This document shows, one piece after another, positions 1 through 8,461 of a DNA stretch of 64,000 bases. The notes beneath the pieces were generated by a model. It saw only the letters and a list, made by a program, of their open reading frames with translations, had not been told where the DNA came from and searched no databases. Origin of the DNA: an uncultured Clostridia bacterium (GTDB taxonomy: Bacteria > Bacillota > Clostridia > Christensenellales > Borkfalkiaceae). The stretch spans positions 42,051 to 106,050 of the forward strand of contig CAJFTM010000002.1 in assembly GCA_904419945.1 (NCBI GenBank). The letters are read 5' to 3'. Position 1 is the first letter of the stretch, and each line of letters begins with the position of its first letter. A program made the translations under genes and the position numbers.

Positions 1-1
1 G

Positions 2-760
2 CGGGGATTGGGCTGCGCCGTTTGTTTTGTGAGCGGAAAGGCGACGCCCGTCGCCTTCGGCAAGGTGGGAGAAGGGCAGTACGACCCGAGAGCAATGTGC
101 GCGGAAGAGGGAGACGCGGCGCCCGCGCCCCGTGCGGCCCATACGGACGCGCAGGGCAGCCCGCCGGACGGCCCGAAAGGCTCAAACACGGAGAAGGGCA
201 CGCCGCCCGCCGATCCGCCCTACGATGACGAGATGCTCGCCACCGAAAACTATTTTGAGCGGGAAAAAGACGATGAAGGCCCGAAGAGCGAACCGCCGGC
301 GGAAACGGAGGAGGAAAGGGAGGAGCCCGAGGCAGACACAAGCGTAGAGGAGACCGATCAAGCGGACGGCACGGGGGAAAATGAACAGACGCTGTTCCGC
401 CTGCACGGAAAAAAGGATGCCGAGCCCTGTTACTATGACCGCGTCCGCGCCGACCTGGACGCCCTGTTCGCGCGCCACCCGGCCGAGCGGGAACTCGCCG
501 ACTGCATCCCCTACTCCCGCTGGGCAAAAGTGACCTTTGCCCGCAATAAGTATTATGCCGTCGGCGTGATCTGCGACGAAAAAAAGCCGAAATACATCTG
601 CTACGGCGTGCCCGCCGAAACGCACGGAGAGCCGCCCGCCGCATTGAAGGGATTCTGCTCCTTTCTGCCCCTGTCCGTATTCGACACGGAGGGCCGCGGA
701 TACTGGATGATGTTTCAGGACGCGGAAACGGGCCAGTGCGTCAAGATCAAAAAAGCCTGA
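2..760 (+). CDS. Hypothetical protein, 5' end outside window
   Basis: The frame is open from the first base of the window, so the gene probably starts upstream; a TTG at 8 is possible but has no visible ribosome binding site. The visible part is about 250 residues: a short region with two cysteines, then a long acidic, Glu/Pro/Asp-rich low-complexity stretch (roughly residues 30-125) that looks like a linker, then a compact C-terminal domain of about 110 residues rich in aromatic residues, ending in a Gly-Tyr-Trp-Met-Met segment. No catalytic motif or membrane segment is visible. I do not recognise the family. It is followed at once by a strong promoter for the next gene. Confidence 0.6.
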   Translation, partial: RGLGCAVCFVSGKATPVAFGKVGEGQYDPRAMCAEEGDAAPAPRAAHTDAQGSPPDGPKGSNTEKGTPPADPPYDDEMLATENYFEREKDDEGPKSEPPAETEEEREEPEADTSVEETDQADGTGENEQTLFRLHGKKDAEPCYYDRVRADLDALFARHPAERELADCIPYSRWAKVTFARNKYYAVGVICDEKKPKYICYGVPAETHGEPPAALKGFCSFLPLSVFDTEGRGYWMMFQDAETGQCVKIKKA

Positions 761-767
761 AAAACTC

Positions 768-796
768 TTGTCATTTCTGTCATGATATCTTATAAT
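768..796 (+). promoter_or_regulatory. SigA-type promoter of the epimerase/EFR1 operon
   Basis: TTGTCA at 768-773 and TATAAT at 791-796 with a 17-base spacer. Transcription should start near 803, about 26 bases before the ATG at 829. Confidence 0.8.
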
Positions 797-828
797 GATA
801 CATGACAGAATTTGCGAGAGGAAGACGG

Positions 829-1836
829 ATGGACAAAAAACGCACCTATATCGTGACCGGCTGCACGGGCTACGTCGGGAACGTGTTTGCAAAAAAGCTG
901 CTCGCTGAGGGATGCCGGGTCGTCGGATTTGCGCGCAGCCGCGCCAAAGCGGAGCGCGTGTTCGGAGACCGCGCGCCCTTTCTCGTGTTCGGCGACATCG
1001 CCGACGCGGACGCGCTGGAAGCGTGCTTTGCCGGAGAGGGCCCCTTTACCGTCCTGCATACGGCGGCAAAGGTGAGCATCGGCGAGAGCTCCGGGAAGGA
1101 ACTGCACGAGGTGACCGTGCGCGGGACGCAGAACGTGGCGGACGCATGCGTGCGGCACGGGGCAAAACTGCTGCACATTTCTTCGACGGAAGCGATCCCG
1201 CGCGGTGTACGGCTGGACGAGGAACTGCACAACTACATTCCCGACCCCAAACGGGTACGCCGCGGCTACGCGCGCACAAAGAGCGAAGCGGACGCGCTGG
1301 TCCTGCGGGCGGTGCGCGAGCAAGGGCTGGATGCCAGCCTGCTGCTGTTTGCGAGCGTATTGGGGCCGGGCGATGTCAGCTGCGGACACATGTCGCAGAT
1401 GATGATCGAATACACCGCGGGGCGGCTGCCGGCCTCCGTCCGGGGCGGGTACAACGACTTCGACATCCGCGACGTGGCGGACGTACTGCCGGCCATCACC
1501 GAACGCGCCAAAAAGGGAGAGTGTTACCTCTTTGCGCACGAGCCGGACACCATCGATGAGATCCTCTCTGTCATCGCGGAGATGACGGGGCGCAAAAAGC
1601 TGCACTCTCTGCCGCTGTGGACGGCGTATCTCGGCGTACCCTTTTTGACCCTCGCCGCAAAGATCTCCGGCAAACGGCCTCTGTACACGGCATCCGCCCT
1701 CGCCATCCTGCGGACAAACGCCGATTTCCCCATCGGAAAGGCGCAGCGGGAATTCGGCTATACGCCCCGTCCGCTCGCCGAAACGGTGCGGGACCACGTG
1801 CTCTACCTCGCCGAACAGGGATGGGTGCAGCTATGA
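829..1836 (+). CDS. NAD-dependent epimerase/dehydratase family protein
   Basis: An extended short-chain dehydrogenase/reductase of 335 residues. The N-terminal Rossmann motif is Gly-Cys-Thr-Gly-Tyr-Val-Gly (residues 11-17), an Asp-Ile pair follows at about 56-57, and the catalytic Tyr-x-x-x-Lys is Tyr147/Lys151 with an upstream Ser-Ser-Thr (118-120). The substrate is not visible; nucleoside-diphosphate sugars or dihydroflavonol-type substrates are typical of the family. The start at 829 is preferred over an ATG at 802 because GAGAGGAAG lies just upstream and the product then begins like other members. The stop overlaps the next ATG (ATGA), so it is translationally coupled to the flavodoxin/ferredoxin gene. 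Confidence 0.85.
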   Translation: MDKKRTYIVTGCTGYVGNVFAKKLLAEGCRVVGFARSRAKAERVFGDRAPFLVFGDIADADALEACFAGEGPFTVLHTAAKVSIGESSGKELHEVTVRGTQNVADACVRHGAKLLHISSTEAIPRGVRLDEELHNYIPDPKRVRRGYARTKSEADALVLRAVREQGLDASLLLFASVLGPGDVSCGHMSQMMIEYTAGRLPASVRGGYNDFDIRDVADVLPAITERAKKGECYLFAHEPDTIDEILSVIAEMTGRKKLHSLPLWTAYLGVPFLTLAAKISGKRPLYTASALAILRTNADFPIGKAQREFGYTPRPLAETVRDHVLYLAEQGWVQL

Positions 1837-2729
1837 AGATCCTGCTCGTCTACTATACCGGGACATATAATACGCGCTTCCTGACCGACCGGCTGGAGGC
1901 GCACCTGCGCGCGCGGGGGCACGAAACGGCGCGCACGGAGATCCGGCGGGATACGCCGCCCGCCGACACGGCCGGATTCGACGCTGTCGGGTTCGGGTAT
2001 CCCATTTACGGCTTCAATTCTCCCCTGCCCTTCAACCGATATGTCAAAAAGCTGCGCCTCGCTCCGGGGCAAAAATTTTTTATTTATAAGAACAGCGGCG
2101 AGACGTTCGGGCTGAACAACGCTTCCAGCCGCATCCTGCTGCGCCGCATGAGGAGGCAGCGGGCCGCCTTTGCGGGGGAATATCACTTCGTGATGCCGTA
2201 CAATATCCACTTCCCTTTCGAGCGGGATTTTGTGCGAGAGCTGCTGCAGAAGGATGAAAAGCTGCTGCGCGTGCTGGTATACGACCTCGAACACGGCATC
2301 GCGCCGCGCATCCAAAGCAACGCCGTTTACAATGCTGCCGCGGCAGCCGTCTCCGTACAAAAGATCGGCGGGGCGATCAATTCCTTTTTCTACCGCGCGG
2401 ATGCAGACAAATGCACGCTCTGCGGGCTGTGCGCCCGAAATTGCCCCGAAAACAACATCCGCATCGAGAGCGGAAAGGTACGGTTCGGCCACCGCTGCGA
2501 CATGTGCATGCGCTGCTCCTTCTTCTGCCCGCACAACGCGATCGGCATCGGCTTCTTGGAAGGATGGAAAGTGAACGGCGACTACCGCCTCGCGCAGGCA
2601 CTCGAGGAGGGCGCGCCCGCGGCGCCCTACATCACCGAAGGGAGCCGCGGCTTTTATCAATGTTTTATCCGACACTTTCAGGATATTGACGCGCGCTTTG
2701 CCGAGCGCTTTCCGGAAGAGGAACCATAA
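1833..2729 (+). CDS. EFR1-type flavodoxin/ferredoxin protein
   Basis: A 298-residue fusion of an N-terminal flavodoxin-like domain (residues 1 to about 160, starting Met-Lys-Ile-Leu-Leu-Val-Tyr-Tyr-Thr-Gly with the phosphate-binding Thr/Asn loop) to a C-terminal bacterial ferredoxin with two [4Fe-4S] motifs (Cys194, 197, 200, 204 and Cys222, 225, 228, 232). Such proteins carry electrons in anaerobes; the partner is unknown. The ATG overlaps the stop of the upstream epimerase by four bases, so both are one operon and may act in one reductive step (inference). Confidence 0.85.
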   Translation: MKILLVYYTGTYNTRFLTDRLEAHLRARGHETARTEIRRDTPPADTAGFDAVGFGYPIYGFNSPLPFNRYVKKLRLAPGQKFFIYKNSGETFGLNNASSRILLRRMRRQRAAFAGEYHFVMPYNIHFPFERDFVRELLQKDEKLLRVLVYDLEHGIAPRIQSNAVYNAAAAAVSVQKIGGAINSFFYRADADKCTLCGLCARNCPENNIRIESGKVRFGHRCDMCMRCSFFCPHNAIGIGFLEGWKVNGDYRLAQALEEGAPAAPYITEGSRGFYQCFIRHFQDIDARFAERFPEEEP

Positions 2730-2740
2730 AGATGACAAAA

Positions 2741-2779
2741 CCAAGGGGCACCCCGCCGCGGCGGGGTGCCCCTTGGTTT
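2741..2779. terminator. Bidirectional terminator between EFR1 and alaS genes
   Basis: A near-perfect GC-rich hairpin (arms of about 17 bases beginning CCAAGGGGCACCCC) at 2741-2776, flanked by AAAA on the left and TTTA on the right, between convergent genes. Confidence 0.8.
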
Positions 2780-2817
2780 ACTTGCCATCGATGGCCGGCG
2801 CCGGAACGGCGCGCCTT

Positions 2818-4647
2818 TTATTCGAGCACGGCCTTGATGCGGCGGATACCGCTCGAAGAGGACTGCTCTTTCACGATGCGGAAACGGCCGAGCTCGCCCG
2901 TACTCTTGGCATGCGGGCCACCGCACATTTCGCGGGAAAACGTCCCGATCGAATAGGTCTTGACGACATCGCCGTATTTGTTGTCGAACACGCCGACGAT
3001 GCCCTCTGCACGGGCGCGGTCGTACGGCATCTCCTCGAACACGACGGGGATATCCTCCTTGATCTTTTCGTTGACGAGGTCTTCGACCGCCTTGATCTCC
3101 TCCGCCGTCATCGGGCGGGGGAAGTTGAAGTCGAAGCGCAGCCGCTCGGGCGTGATGTTGCTGCCCTTTTGGTTGACATCCGGCGAGAGCACGGCCTTGA
3201 GCGCGGCGTTCAAGAGGTGCGTCGCGGTGTGCAGGCGGGTCGTCGCGGTGCCGGTATCGGCGAGGCCGCCCTTGAATTCGCCCGCCGTGACGGCCGCGTG
3301 GCTCTTTTCCTGATGTTCCTTAAAGGAGGCGGCAAACCCCTCTTCATCGACGGTATAGCCGCGCTCTTTCGCCAGTTCCACGGTCAGTTCGAGCGGAAAA
3401 CCGTACGTATCGTACAGCTTGAATGCAGCCTTGCCGCCGATGCGCGTCTCCTTGGCATAGGCGGGATCCTGCTTGGCCATGAACTCGTTCTTGCGCTCGA
3501 TGCCGGACAGGGTCTTTTCAAACTCCTTCATGCCCTTTTCGAGGGTAGACTCGAAGCGGTCGATCTCGCGGCCGATCTCGGCGAGGATGTAATCCTCCTT
3601 CTGCGGGAGGAGCGGGTATGCCTCGTCGTAGATCTGCTCGATAAAGATCTTGGCGACGGGGAGCATCTCCTTGCCGTCGATCCCCAGGCTGCGGCAGTAG
3701 CGCACCGCGCGGCGGAGCAGGCGGCGCAGGATGTAGCCCGCGCCCGTATTGGAGGGCAGGATGCCGTTGACGTCGCCGATGAGCATGACGGCGGTGCGGG
3801 TATGATCGGCGACGATGCGCATGCACTTCTGCGGTTCGCCGCCGTCGTCGTACTTTTTGCCGGACGCCTGTTCGAGGTAGGCGATGACGGCGGAAAAGAG
3901 ATCCGTCTTATAGCCGTCCGTCAGCCCGTTCAAAAAGGCGAGCATGCGGTCCAGGCCGAAGCCGGTATCGACGTTCTTGTTTTCCAGCGGGACATAGCCG
4001 TCTTCCGTCTTTTTATACTGCATGTACACGTCGTTGCCGATCTCGACATACCGGCCGCAGGGGCAGTTGATGTCGCAGTGCTCGCGGCCGCACTCCTCGT
4101 CGGTGAGCGGATAAAACCACTCGTTGTCCGGCCCGCAGGGAGTGCCGACGGTGCCCTCGAGCTCCCACCAGTTGTTGGATTTATCGAGGTAATAAATGTG
4201 CTCGGGTCTGATGCCGAGGCCGATGAGCAGCTGCGCCGTCTCGTCGTCGCGCGGGGCGGACTCGTTGCCGGCGAACACGGTGGAGCAGATCTTGTCCTTA
4301 TCCAAGCCGAACACCTGCGTCAAGAGCTCAAAGGACCACGCCGTCTTTTCCTTTTTAAAATAGTCGCCGAGCGACCAGTTGCCCATCATTTCAAAGAACG
4401 TAAAGTGCGTGGCGTCGCCCACCGATTCGATATCGACGGTGCGCACGCAGCCCTGTACGTTGCACAGCCGCTTTCCGGCGGGGTGCGGCTGCCCCAGCAA
4501 ATAGGGCATGAGCGGCTGCATCCCCGCGACGTTGAACATGACGCCGGTCGTTCCGTCGCCGATGAGAGAGACCGCGCCGATATTGACGTGCCCCTTGCTC
4601 TCATAAAAAGAGAGCCATTTGTTGCGAAGTTCCTTACTCGTGATCAT
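2818..4647 (-). CDS. alaS: Alanyl-tRNA synthetase lacking the C-Ala domain
   Basis: Charges tRNA-Ala with alanine. The 609-residue product has the class II catalytic core (residues 1 to about 240), the tRNA-recognition middle part, and the editing domain with zinc ligands His473, His477, Cys575 and His579. It then ends (Ile-Arg-Arg-Ile-Lys-Ala-Val-Leu-Glu) where normal bacterial AlaRS continues for about 260 residues with the DHHA1/C-Ala domain. A terminator hairpin follows 40 bases later, so the short form looks genuine rather than cut. It contains an unusual Cys-rich insert near 186-197 (four Cys and one His) that could bind a metal. The start at 4647 overlaps the end of cysE by 14 bases, so the two form an operon. 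Confidence 0.93.
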   Translation of the reverse strand: MITSKELRNKWLSFYESKGHVNIGAVSLIGDGTTGVMFNVAGMQPLMPYLLGQPHPAGKRLCNVQGCVRTVDIESVGDATHFTFFEMMGNWSLGDYFKKEKTAWSFELLTQVFGLDKDKICSTVFAGNESAPRDDETAQLLIGLGIRPEHIYYLDKSNNWWELEGTVGTPCGPDNEWFYPLTDEECGREHCDINCPCGRYVEIGNDVYMQYKKTEDGYVPLENKNVDTGFGLDRMLAFLNGLTDGYKTDLFSAVIAYLEQASGKKYDDGGEPQKCMRIVADHTRTAVMLIGDVNGILPSNTGAGYILRRLLRRAVRYCRSLGIDGKEMLPVAKIFIEQIYDEAYPLLPQKEDYILAEIGREIDRFESTLEKGMKEFEKTLSGIERKNEFMAKQDPAYAKETRIGGKAAFKLYDTYGFPLELTVELAKERGYTVDEEGFAASFKEHQEKSHAAVTAGEFKGGLADTGTATTRLHTATHLLNAALKAVLSPDVNQKGSNITPERLRFDFNFPRPMTAEEIKAVEDLVNEKIKEDIPVVFEEMPYDRARAEGIVGVFDNKYGDVVKTYSIGTFSREMCGGPHAKSTGELGRFRIVKEQSSSSGIRRIKAVLE

Positions 4648-5374
4648 TGTGTTCGTCCTCTTCTTGCTTGCGATTCTCGTCCTTTTCCCCCGATCCCTCG
4701 CCGACGGCGGGGAACAGTTCTTCCTCTTTTTCACTGCAGCCGAACGGAGCGCCGGTCAGCTTTTCGAGCGCGGCCTCCAGCTTATGGATGCGGTGTTTGA
4801 GCGCGCGGATCTCCTCGGCGTTGGGGTCTACCTTTTCCTGCTGCAGATCCGGTTTGACGCCGCCGATGCGCACAACCCGCCCGGGAACGCCCACGACGGT
4901 GGCGTGCGGCGGCACTTCCTTGAGCACGACGGCACCCGCGCCGATCTTGGCGCCCTCGCCGACGGTAAAGCCGCCCAAAACTTTGGCGCCCGAGCTGATG
5001 ACGACGTCTCGCTCGATGGTCGGATGGCGCTTGCCCTTTTCCTTGCCCGTGCCTCCCAGCGTGACGCCCTGGTAAATGACCACGCCCGTGGCGACCTCTG
5101 CCGTTTCGCCGATCACGACGCCCGTGCCGTGGTCAATAAACACGCCCCCTTCGATCTTGGCGGCGGGGTGGATCTCGATGCCGGTCAAAAACTTGGCGAA
5201 CTGCGACGCCATGCGCGCCAGCAGCTTCAAATGCATGCGATACAGGCGGTTGGCAAAGCGGTGCCAGGAGAGGGCGTGCACCCCCGAATAGGTGAGCCAG
5301 ATCTCGAACTTGTTGCGCGCGGCGGGGTCATTGCGCTTGGCGGCCTCGATGTCCGCCCGCAATCGTTTGAACAT
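4634..5374 (-). CDS. cysE: Serine O-acetyltransferase
   Basis: Makes O-acetylserine from serine and acetyl-CoA, the first step of cysteine synthesis; CysK at 6524-7450 would do the second. The 246-residue product has the short helical N-terminus and the hexapeptide left-handed beta-helix with the active-site segment Asp-His-Gly-Thr-Gly-Val-Val-Ile-Gly-Glu-Thr. After the helix it has a charged, Glu/Lys-rich tail of about 60 residues that may form a coiled coil and is longer than usual. The start at 5374 has GAGGAAGC upstream. It overlaps alaS by 14 bases. Confidence 0.92.
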   Translation of the reverse strand: MFKRLRADIEAAKRNDPAARNKFEIWLTYSGVHALSWHRFANRLYRMHLKLLARMASQFAKFLTGIEIHPAAKIEGGVFIDHGTGVVIGETAEVATGVVIYQGVTLGGTGKEKGKRHPTIERDVVISSGAKVLGGFTVGEGAKIGAGAVVLKEVPPHATVVGVPGRVVRIGGVKPDLQQEKVDPNAEEIRALKHRIHKLEAALEKLTGAPFGCSEKEEELFPAVGEGSGEKDENRKQEEDEHNDHE

Positions 5375-5462
5375 ACGCTTCCTCCTCATTTCCCCTGCCG
5401 CAAAGCCGCGGCACAAGGCGGTACCGGTCCGTTTGCGGCCGCCGGCCGCCGGTTACGGATAT

Positions 5463-5490
5463 ATTATACATATTTTTGAGGGAATTTCAA
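5463..5490 (-). promoter_or_regulatory. Promoter of cysE-alaS
   Basis: On the minus strand TTGAAA (5490-5485) and TATAAT (5468-5463) with a 16-base spacer and an extended TG before the -10 box. It is divergent from the deoR promoter. Confidence 0.7.
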
Positions 5491-5559
5491 TATTATTTCC
5501 GCACCCAAAAAATATTTTTTAAAGAAACTGTAAAATTTTCACAATTTATGGGAAAATTG

Positions 5560-5588
5560 TTGCGTAAAGCTGTGAAATATGGTATACT
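5560..5588 (+). promoter_or_regulatory. Promoter of the deoR-type gene
   Basis: TTGCGT (5560-5565), 17 bases, TATACT (5583-5588). The predicted transcript starts near 5595, very close to the coding region. Confidence 0.65.
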
Positions 5589-5604
5589 TAACAACGTAAA
5601 CCGA

Positions 5605-6381
5605 ATGCAGGAGGAAACTTTTACGAAACGCACCCGAATTGAAGAGATCGCTCTCTTGATCGAGAAAAACGGAAAGATGAGCCTGGAAGAGTTGGCCGTC
5701 CAGTTCCCCGACGTTTCGGACATGACGCTGCGGCGCGACCTGTTGGAGCTGGAAAAGGAGAACAAGGTGATCCGCGTACGCGGCGGCGCGATGTCTGTAC
5801 TGGAAGTACAGAAGCGTTCGGGCGAGGCCTACGCACAGAAATCGACCATCAACACGGACGCCAAAAAAGTGATCGCCAAAAAGGCGGTATCCCTCATCGA
5901 CGAGGGAGCCAGCCTCTTTTTGGACGGCGGCACGACTGCACTGTATCTGGCAAAGGAACTGCCCGACCGCCCCTGCCACGTCTTTACCAACGGCATCGCC
6001 GTAGCGGAAGAACTGGCGCACAAAAAGCAGCCCGAAGTGGTTTTGGTGGGCGGGACGTTGATCAAGGAAAACCTTTCCACGGCCTCCCCCTACACCAAAG
6101 TGTTCCTGCAGAACACGAATTTTGAGCTGGCGATCATATCCGCTTCCGCCTTTTCCTTCGAACAGGGCTTTTCCTGCGTATCGCAGGTAGAATCGGAACT
6201 GCTCAAATTCATCCTCGAGCGCGCCAAAATGGTGTACATGATGCTGGATACCTCCAAGATCGGCAAGATCATGCCCTACACCTTTGCCTCGCCGGACAAT
6301 ATCGACGTGCTCATCACGGACGACAACTTCCCGCAGAGCGTCAAGGAAAAATTTGAAGCCAAGAACATCGTGGTGATCTGA
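5605..6381 (+). CDS. DeoR/GlpR family transcription regulator
   Basis: Sugar-responsive repressor type. The N-terminal DeoR helix-turn-helix (Met-Ser-Leu-Glu-Glu-Leu-Ala to Asp-Met-Thr-Leu-Arg-Arg-Asp-Leu) is followed by the phospho-sugar sensor domain with Asp-Gly-Gly-Thr-Thr and Val-Gly-Gly motifs. Targets are unknown; the xylulokinase gene and cysK are nearby but not adjacent. The ATG at 5605 is given as the conventional start, but the AGGAGG (5609-5614) lies inside the frame after that ATG and is well placed for an in-frame ACG at 5623, giving Met-Lys-Arg-Thr-Arg-Ile-Glu-Glu, a typical DeoR N-terminus. The true start may therefore be 5623. Confidence 0.88.
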   Translation: MQEETFTKRTRIEEIALLIEKNGKMSLEELAVQFPDVSDMTLRRDLLELEKENKVIRVRGGAMSVLEVQKRSGEAYAQKSTINTDAKKVIAKKAVSLIDEGASLFLDGGTTALYLAKELPDRPCHVFTNGIAVAEELAHKKQPEVVLVGGTLIKENLSTASPYTKVFLQNTNFELAIISASAFSFEQGFSCVSQVESELLKFILERAKMVYMMLDTSKIGKIMPYTFASPDNIDVLITDDNFPQSVKEKFEAKNIVVI

Positions 6382-6424
6382 CCGCACCATACGGCAGATC
6401 CTTCTTACTATTTCCGCAAAAGAC

Positions 6425-6448
6425 CGCCCGCGGCATATGCCGCGGGCG
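6425..6448. terminator. Palindrome after the deoR-type gene
   Basis: A 24-base perfect palindrome (half-site CGCCCGCGGCAT) follows the regulator stop by about 45 bases. The downstream T-run is weak, so it could be a terminator or a dyad binding site. Confidence 0.5.
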
Positions 6449-6478
6449 ATCCTCGTTGTATGAGATTCCCGCCGGATC

Positions 6479-6508
6479 AAAGGGCCCCGCGCAAGGCGGG
6501 GCCCTTCT
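6479..6508 (-). terminator. Terminator of cysK
   Basis: GGGCCCCGC / GCGGGGCCC hairpin with a four-base loop just after the cysK stop. Confidence 0.6.
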
Positions 6509-6523
6509 GTGACCGAGGAAACT

Positions 6524-7450
6524 TTATGCGCCGAAAAGATCCGTGGAGAGATAGCGCATGCCCGTATCGGGCAGGATGACCGCAATCGACTTGCCGGCAT
6601 TTTCCGAACGGGAAGCGATGAGGCGCGCCGCATGCACCGCCGCCCCCGCCGTGATGCCCGCAAACACGCCGTCTGTGCGCGCGATCTCGCGCGCGGCGGC
6701 GAAGGCGTCCTCATCCGACACGGGGATGACCTCGTCGAGGAGGGAGGTATCGAGGATCTCGGGGACGAATCCCGCGCCGATGCCCTGCAGCCCGTGCGGG
6801 CCTGCCTTGCCGCCCGAAAGTACGGCCGAGCCGAATGGCTCGACGGCGACGGCGTGCAGGGCGGGATTTTTTTCTTTGAGGAACTTTGCTGCCCCGCCGA
6901 TGGTGCCGCCCGTCCCCACGCCCGCGACCAGAAAATCGACGTTCCCCTCCGTATCCGACCAGATCTCGGGGCCGGTCGTGGCGTAGTGCGCGGCCACGTT
7001 GGCGGGATTGACGAATTGCCCCGCGATGAGGCTGCCCGGGATCTTCGCGCACAGCCGCTCCGCCTCGGCAATGGCACCGGACATTCCCTCCCTGCCGGGC
7101 GTGAGCACGAGTTCGGCGCCGAAGGCCGCGAGCAATTTGCGCCGCTCGGCGCTCATCGTATCCGGCATGGTGAGGATGAGGCGGTAGCCGCGCACCGCGC
7201 ACAGCGCGGCCAGCCCGATCCCCGTATTGCCGCTGGTCGGCTCGATGACGGTGCCGCCGGGGCACAGCCTGCCGGAGCGCTCGGCTTCATCGAGGATGAA
7301 GAGGGCGGCGCGGTCCTTGACGCTGCCCGTCGGGTTGAGATATTCCGGTTTGGCGAGGATGCGCGCGGCGAGCCCGTGCGCGCGCTCATAGCCGCACAGC
7401 TCGAGCAGCGGCGTCCTCCCGATCAGTTCTGCGATACTTTTCGCGATCAT
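6524..7450 (-). CDS. cysK: Cysteine synthase A
   Basis: Pyridoxal-phosphate enzyme that converts O-acetylserine and sulfide to cysteine. The 308-residue product has the PLP lysine in Asn-Pro-Thr-Gly-Ser-Val-Lys45-Asp-Arg, the substrate loop Pro-Thr-Ser-Gly-Asn-Thr-Gly (71-77) and the phosphate-binding Gly-Thr-Gly-Gly-Thr. Start chosen at 7450, with AAGGAGGGG upstream. It is a single-gene unit with its own promoter and terminator, separate from cysE. Confidence 0.94.
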   Translation of the reverse strand: MIAKSIAELIGRTPLLELCGYERAHGLAARILAKPEYLNPTGSVKDRAALFILDEAERSGRLCPGGTVIEPTSGNTGIGLAALCAVRGYRLILTMPDTMSAERRKLLAAFGAELVLTPGREGMSGAIAEAERLCAKIPGSLIAGQFVNPANVAAHYATTGPEIWSDTEGNVDFLVAGVGTGGTIGGAAKFLKEKNPALHAVAVEPFGSAVLSGGKAGPHGLQGIGAGFVPEILDTSLLDEVIPVSDEDAFAAAREIARTDGVFAGITAGAAVHAARLIASRSENAGKSIAVILPDTGMRYLSTDLFGA

Positions 7451-7476
7451 ACGATTCCCCTCCTTCTTTTTCTCCT

Positions 7477-7505
7477 ATTATACCCCATCGCACGGTATTT
7501 GTAAA
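7477..7505 (-). promoter_or_regulatory. Promoter of cysK
   Basis: Minus strand TTTACA (7505-7500), 17 bases, TATAAT (7482-7477). Confidence 0.75.
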
Positions 7506-7540
7506 CCATGCGGGCAGCACTGCGGAGAGGAGATCTCCCG

Positions 7541-8461
7541 CTATTTGCGGCGCAGAGCGAACACAAGCACGCAGAGCGCCCCGAAGAGCAGGAACGCTCC
7601 CGCGAGCACCGCCGCCATGACGGGCGGCCCGATCTCGGCGACGCCGAAAAAGTCGAAGTGCATAGAAAACTCCGCGGCGAGCGCGTCGGCAAACGGTTCG
7701 CCGACGGACGCGGGAAGGGCAGACGCGATGTTATCCAGCGCACCCTGCATCATAAAATTGCGGAAAAGCCCCGCCGAATAGGAGCCGGGGATCAACAGCG
7801 TAAAGTACTGCACCCCCTCCGGGAAATAGGTGATGGGCATATACGCGCCGATGAGAAAGCCGACCACCGTGCCGAAAATTACGTTCAGGCCGGTAAACGC
7901 TCCCTGCGAGCGGAAAAACCCGACCACAAAGACGAGCAGCGTGGAAGAGGAGAGCACGGACAACACGAGGGTGCCGAGGCTGCCAAACACATCCGCCGCA
8001 GTCAAAAACCAGCTGCCCGTAACGGCGAGCCAGACGAGGCAGACGCCGAACACGATGCCGCCGATGATCAGTCCCGCGAACACGACGGCGCAAAAATAGG
8101 ACACGGCCGGCAGCCAGCGGGGCAGCGGGGAGGCGAGATACTCTGCAGAAATGCCGCGCGACTTATCCTGGATCATGATGCCGCAGGCGCACAGCGGCAC
8201 GGTGATGCAGGCACAGGAGAGGGAGCCGACCAGCATCCAGCTGTCACAAAAGGACTGCACCGCAGCCTCCACCTCCGCCGACGGATCGACACCCATCCCC
8301 TCCAGCGAGGCGAGCAGTCCGTCCACCTGGATCCTGCCGAGGAAGAGCACATACAGCGCCAGAACGATGAGCGGCGCGAGCAGTGCAAAAAAGACGTTGG
8401 CGCGGTCTTTGACGAAGACCTTCCAGTTGCGCAGAGTCAGGCGCCAGAGGGCGTACATCAT
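7541..8461 (-). CDS. ABC-2 type transporter permease
   Basis: Membrane subunit of an exporter, 306 residues, with an N-terminal segment, a large extracytoplasmic loop and about five further hydrophobic segments, as in the DrrB/ABC-2 family. Its ATG overlaps the stop of the ATPase gene by four bases and AAGGAGG precedes it, so the two are co-translated. Substrate unknown; drugs or lipids are typical. Confidence 0.85.
   Translation of the reverse strand: MMYALWRLTLRNWKVFVKDRANVFFALLAPLIVLALYVLFLGRIQVDGLLASLEGMGVDPSAEVEAAVQSFCDSWMLVGSLSCACITVPLCACGIMIQDKSRGISAEYLASPLPRWLPAVSYFCAVVFAGLIIGGIVFGVCLVWLAVTGSWFLTAADVFGSLGTLVLSVLSSSTLLVFVVGFFRSQGAFTGLNVIFGTVVGFLIGAYMPITYFPEGVQYFTLLIPGSYSAGLFRNFMMQGALDNIASALPASVGEPFADALAAEFSMHFDFFGVAEIGPPVMAAVLAGAFLLFGALCVLVFALRRK

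Noticed and set aside
2686..4800. A 704-codon open frame antisense to alaS, and similar long antisense frames over topA (21888-24194), xylB (10543-11664) and mnmG (45786-47156)
   Set aside because: GC-rich codon bias leaves the opposite strand open; the sense genes are unambiguous and the antisense products match no family.
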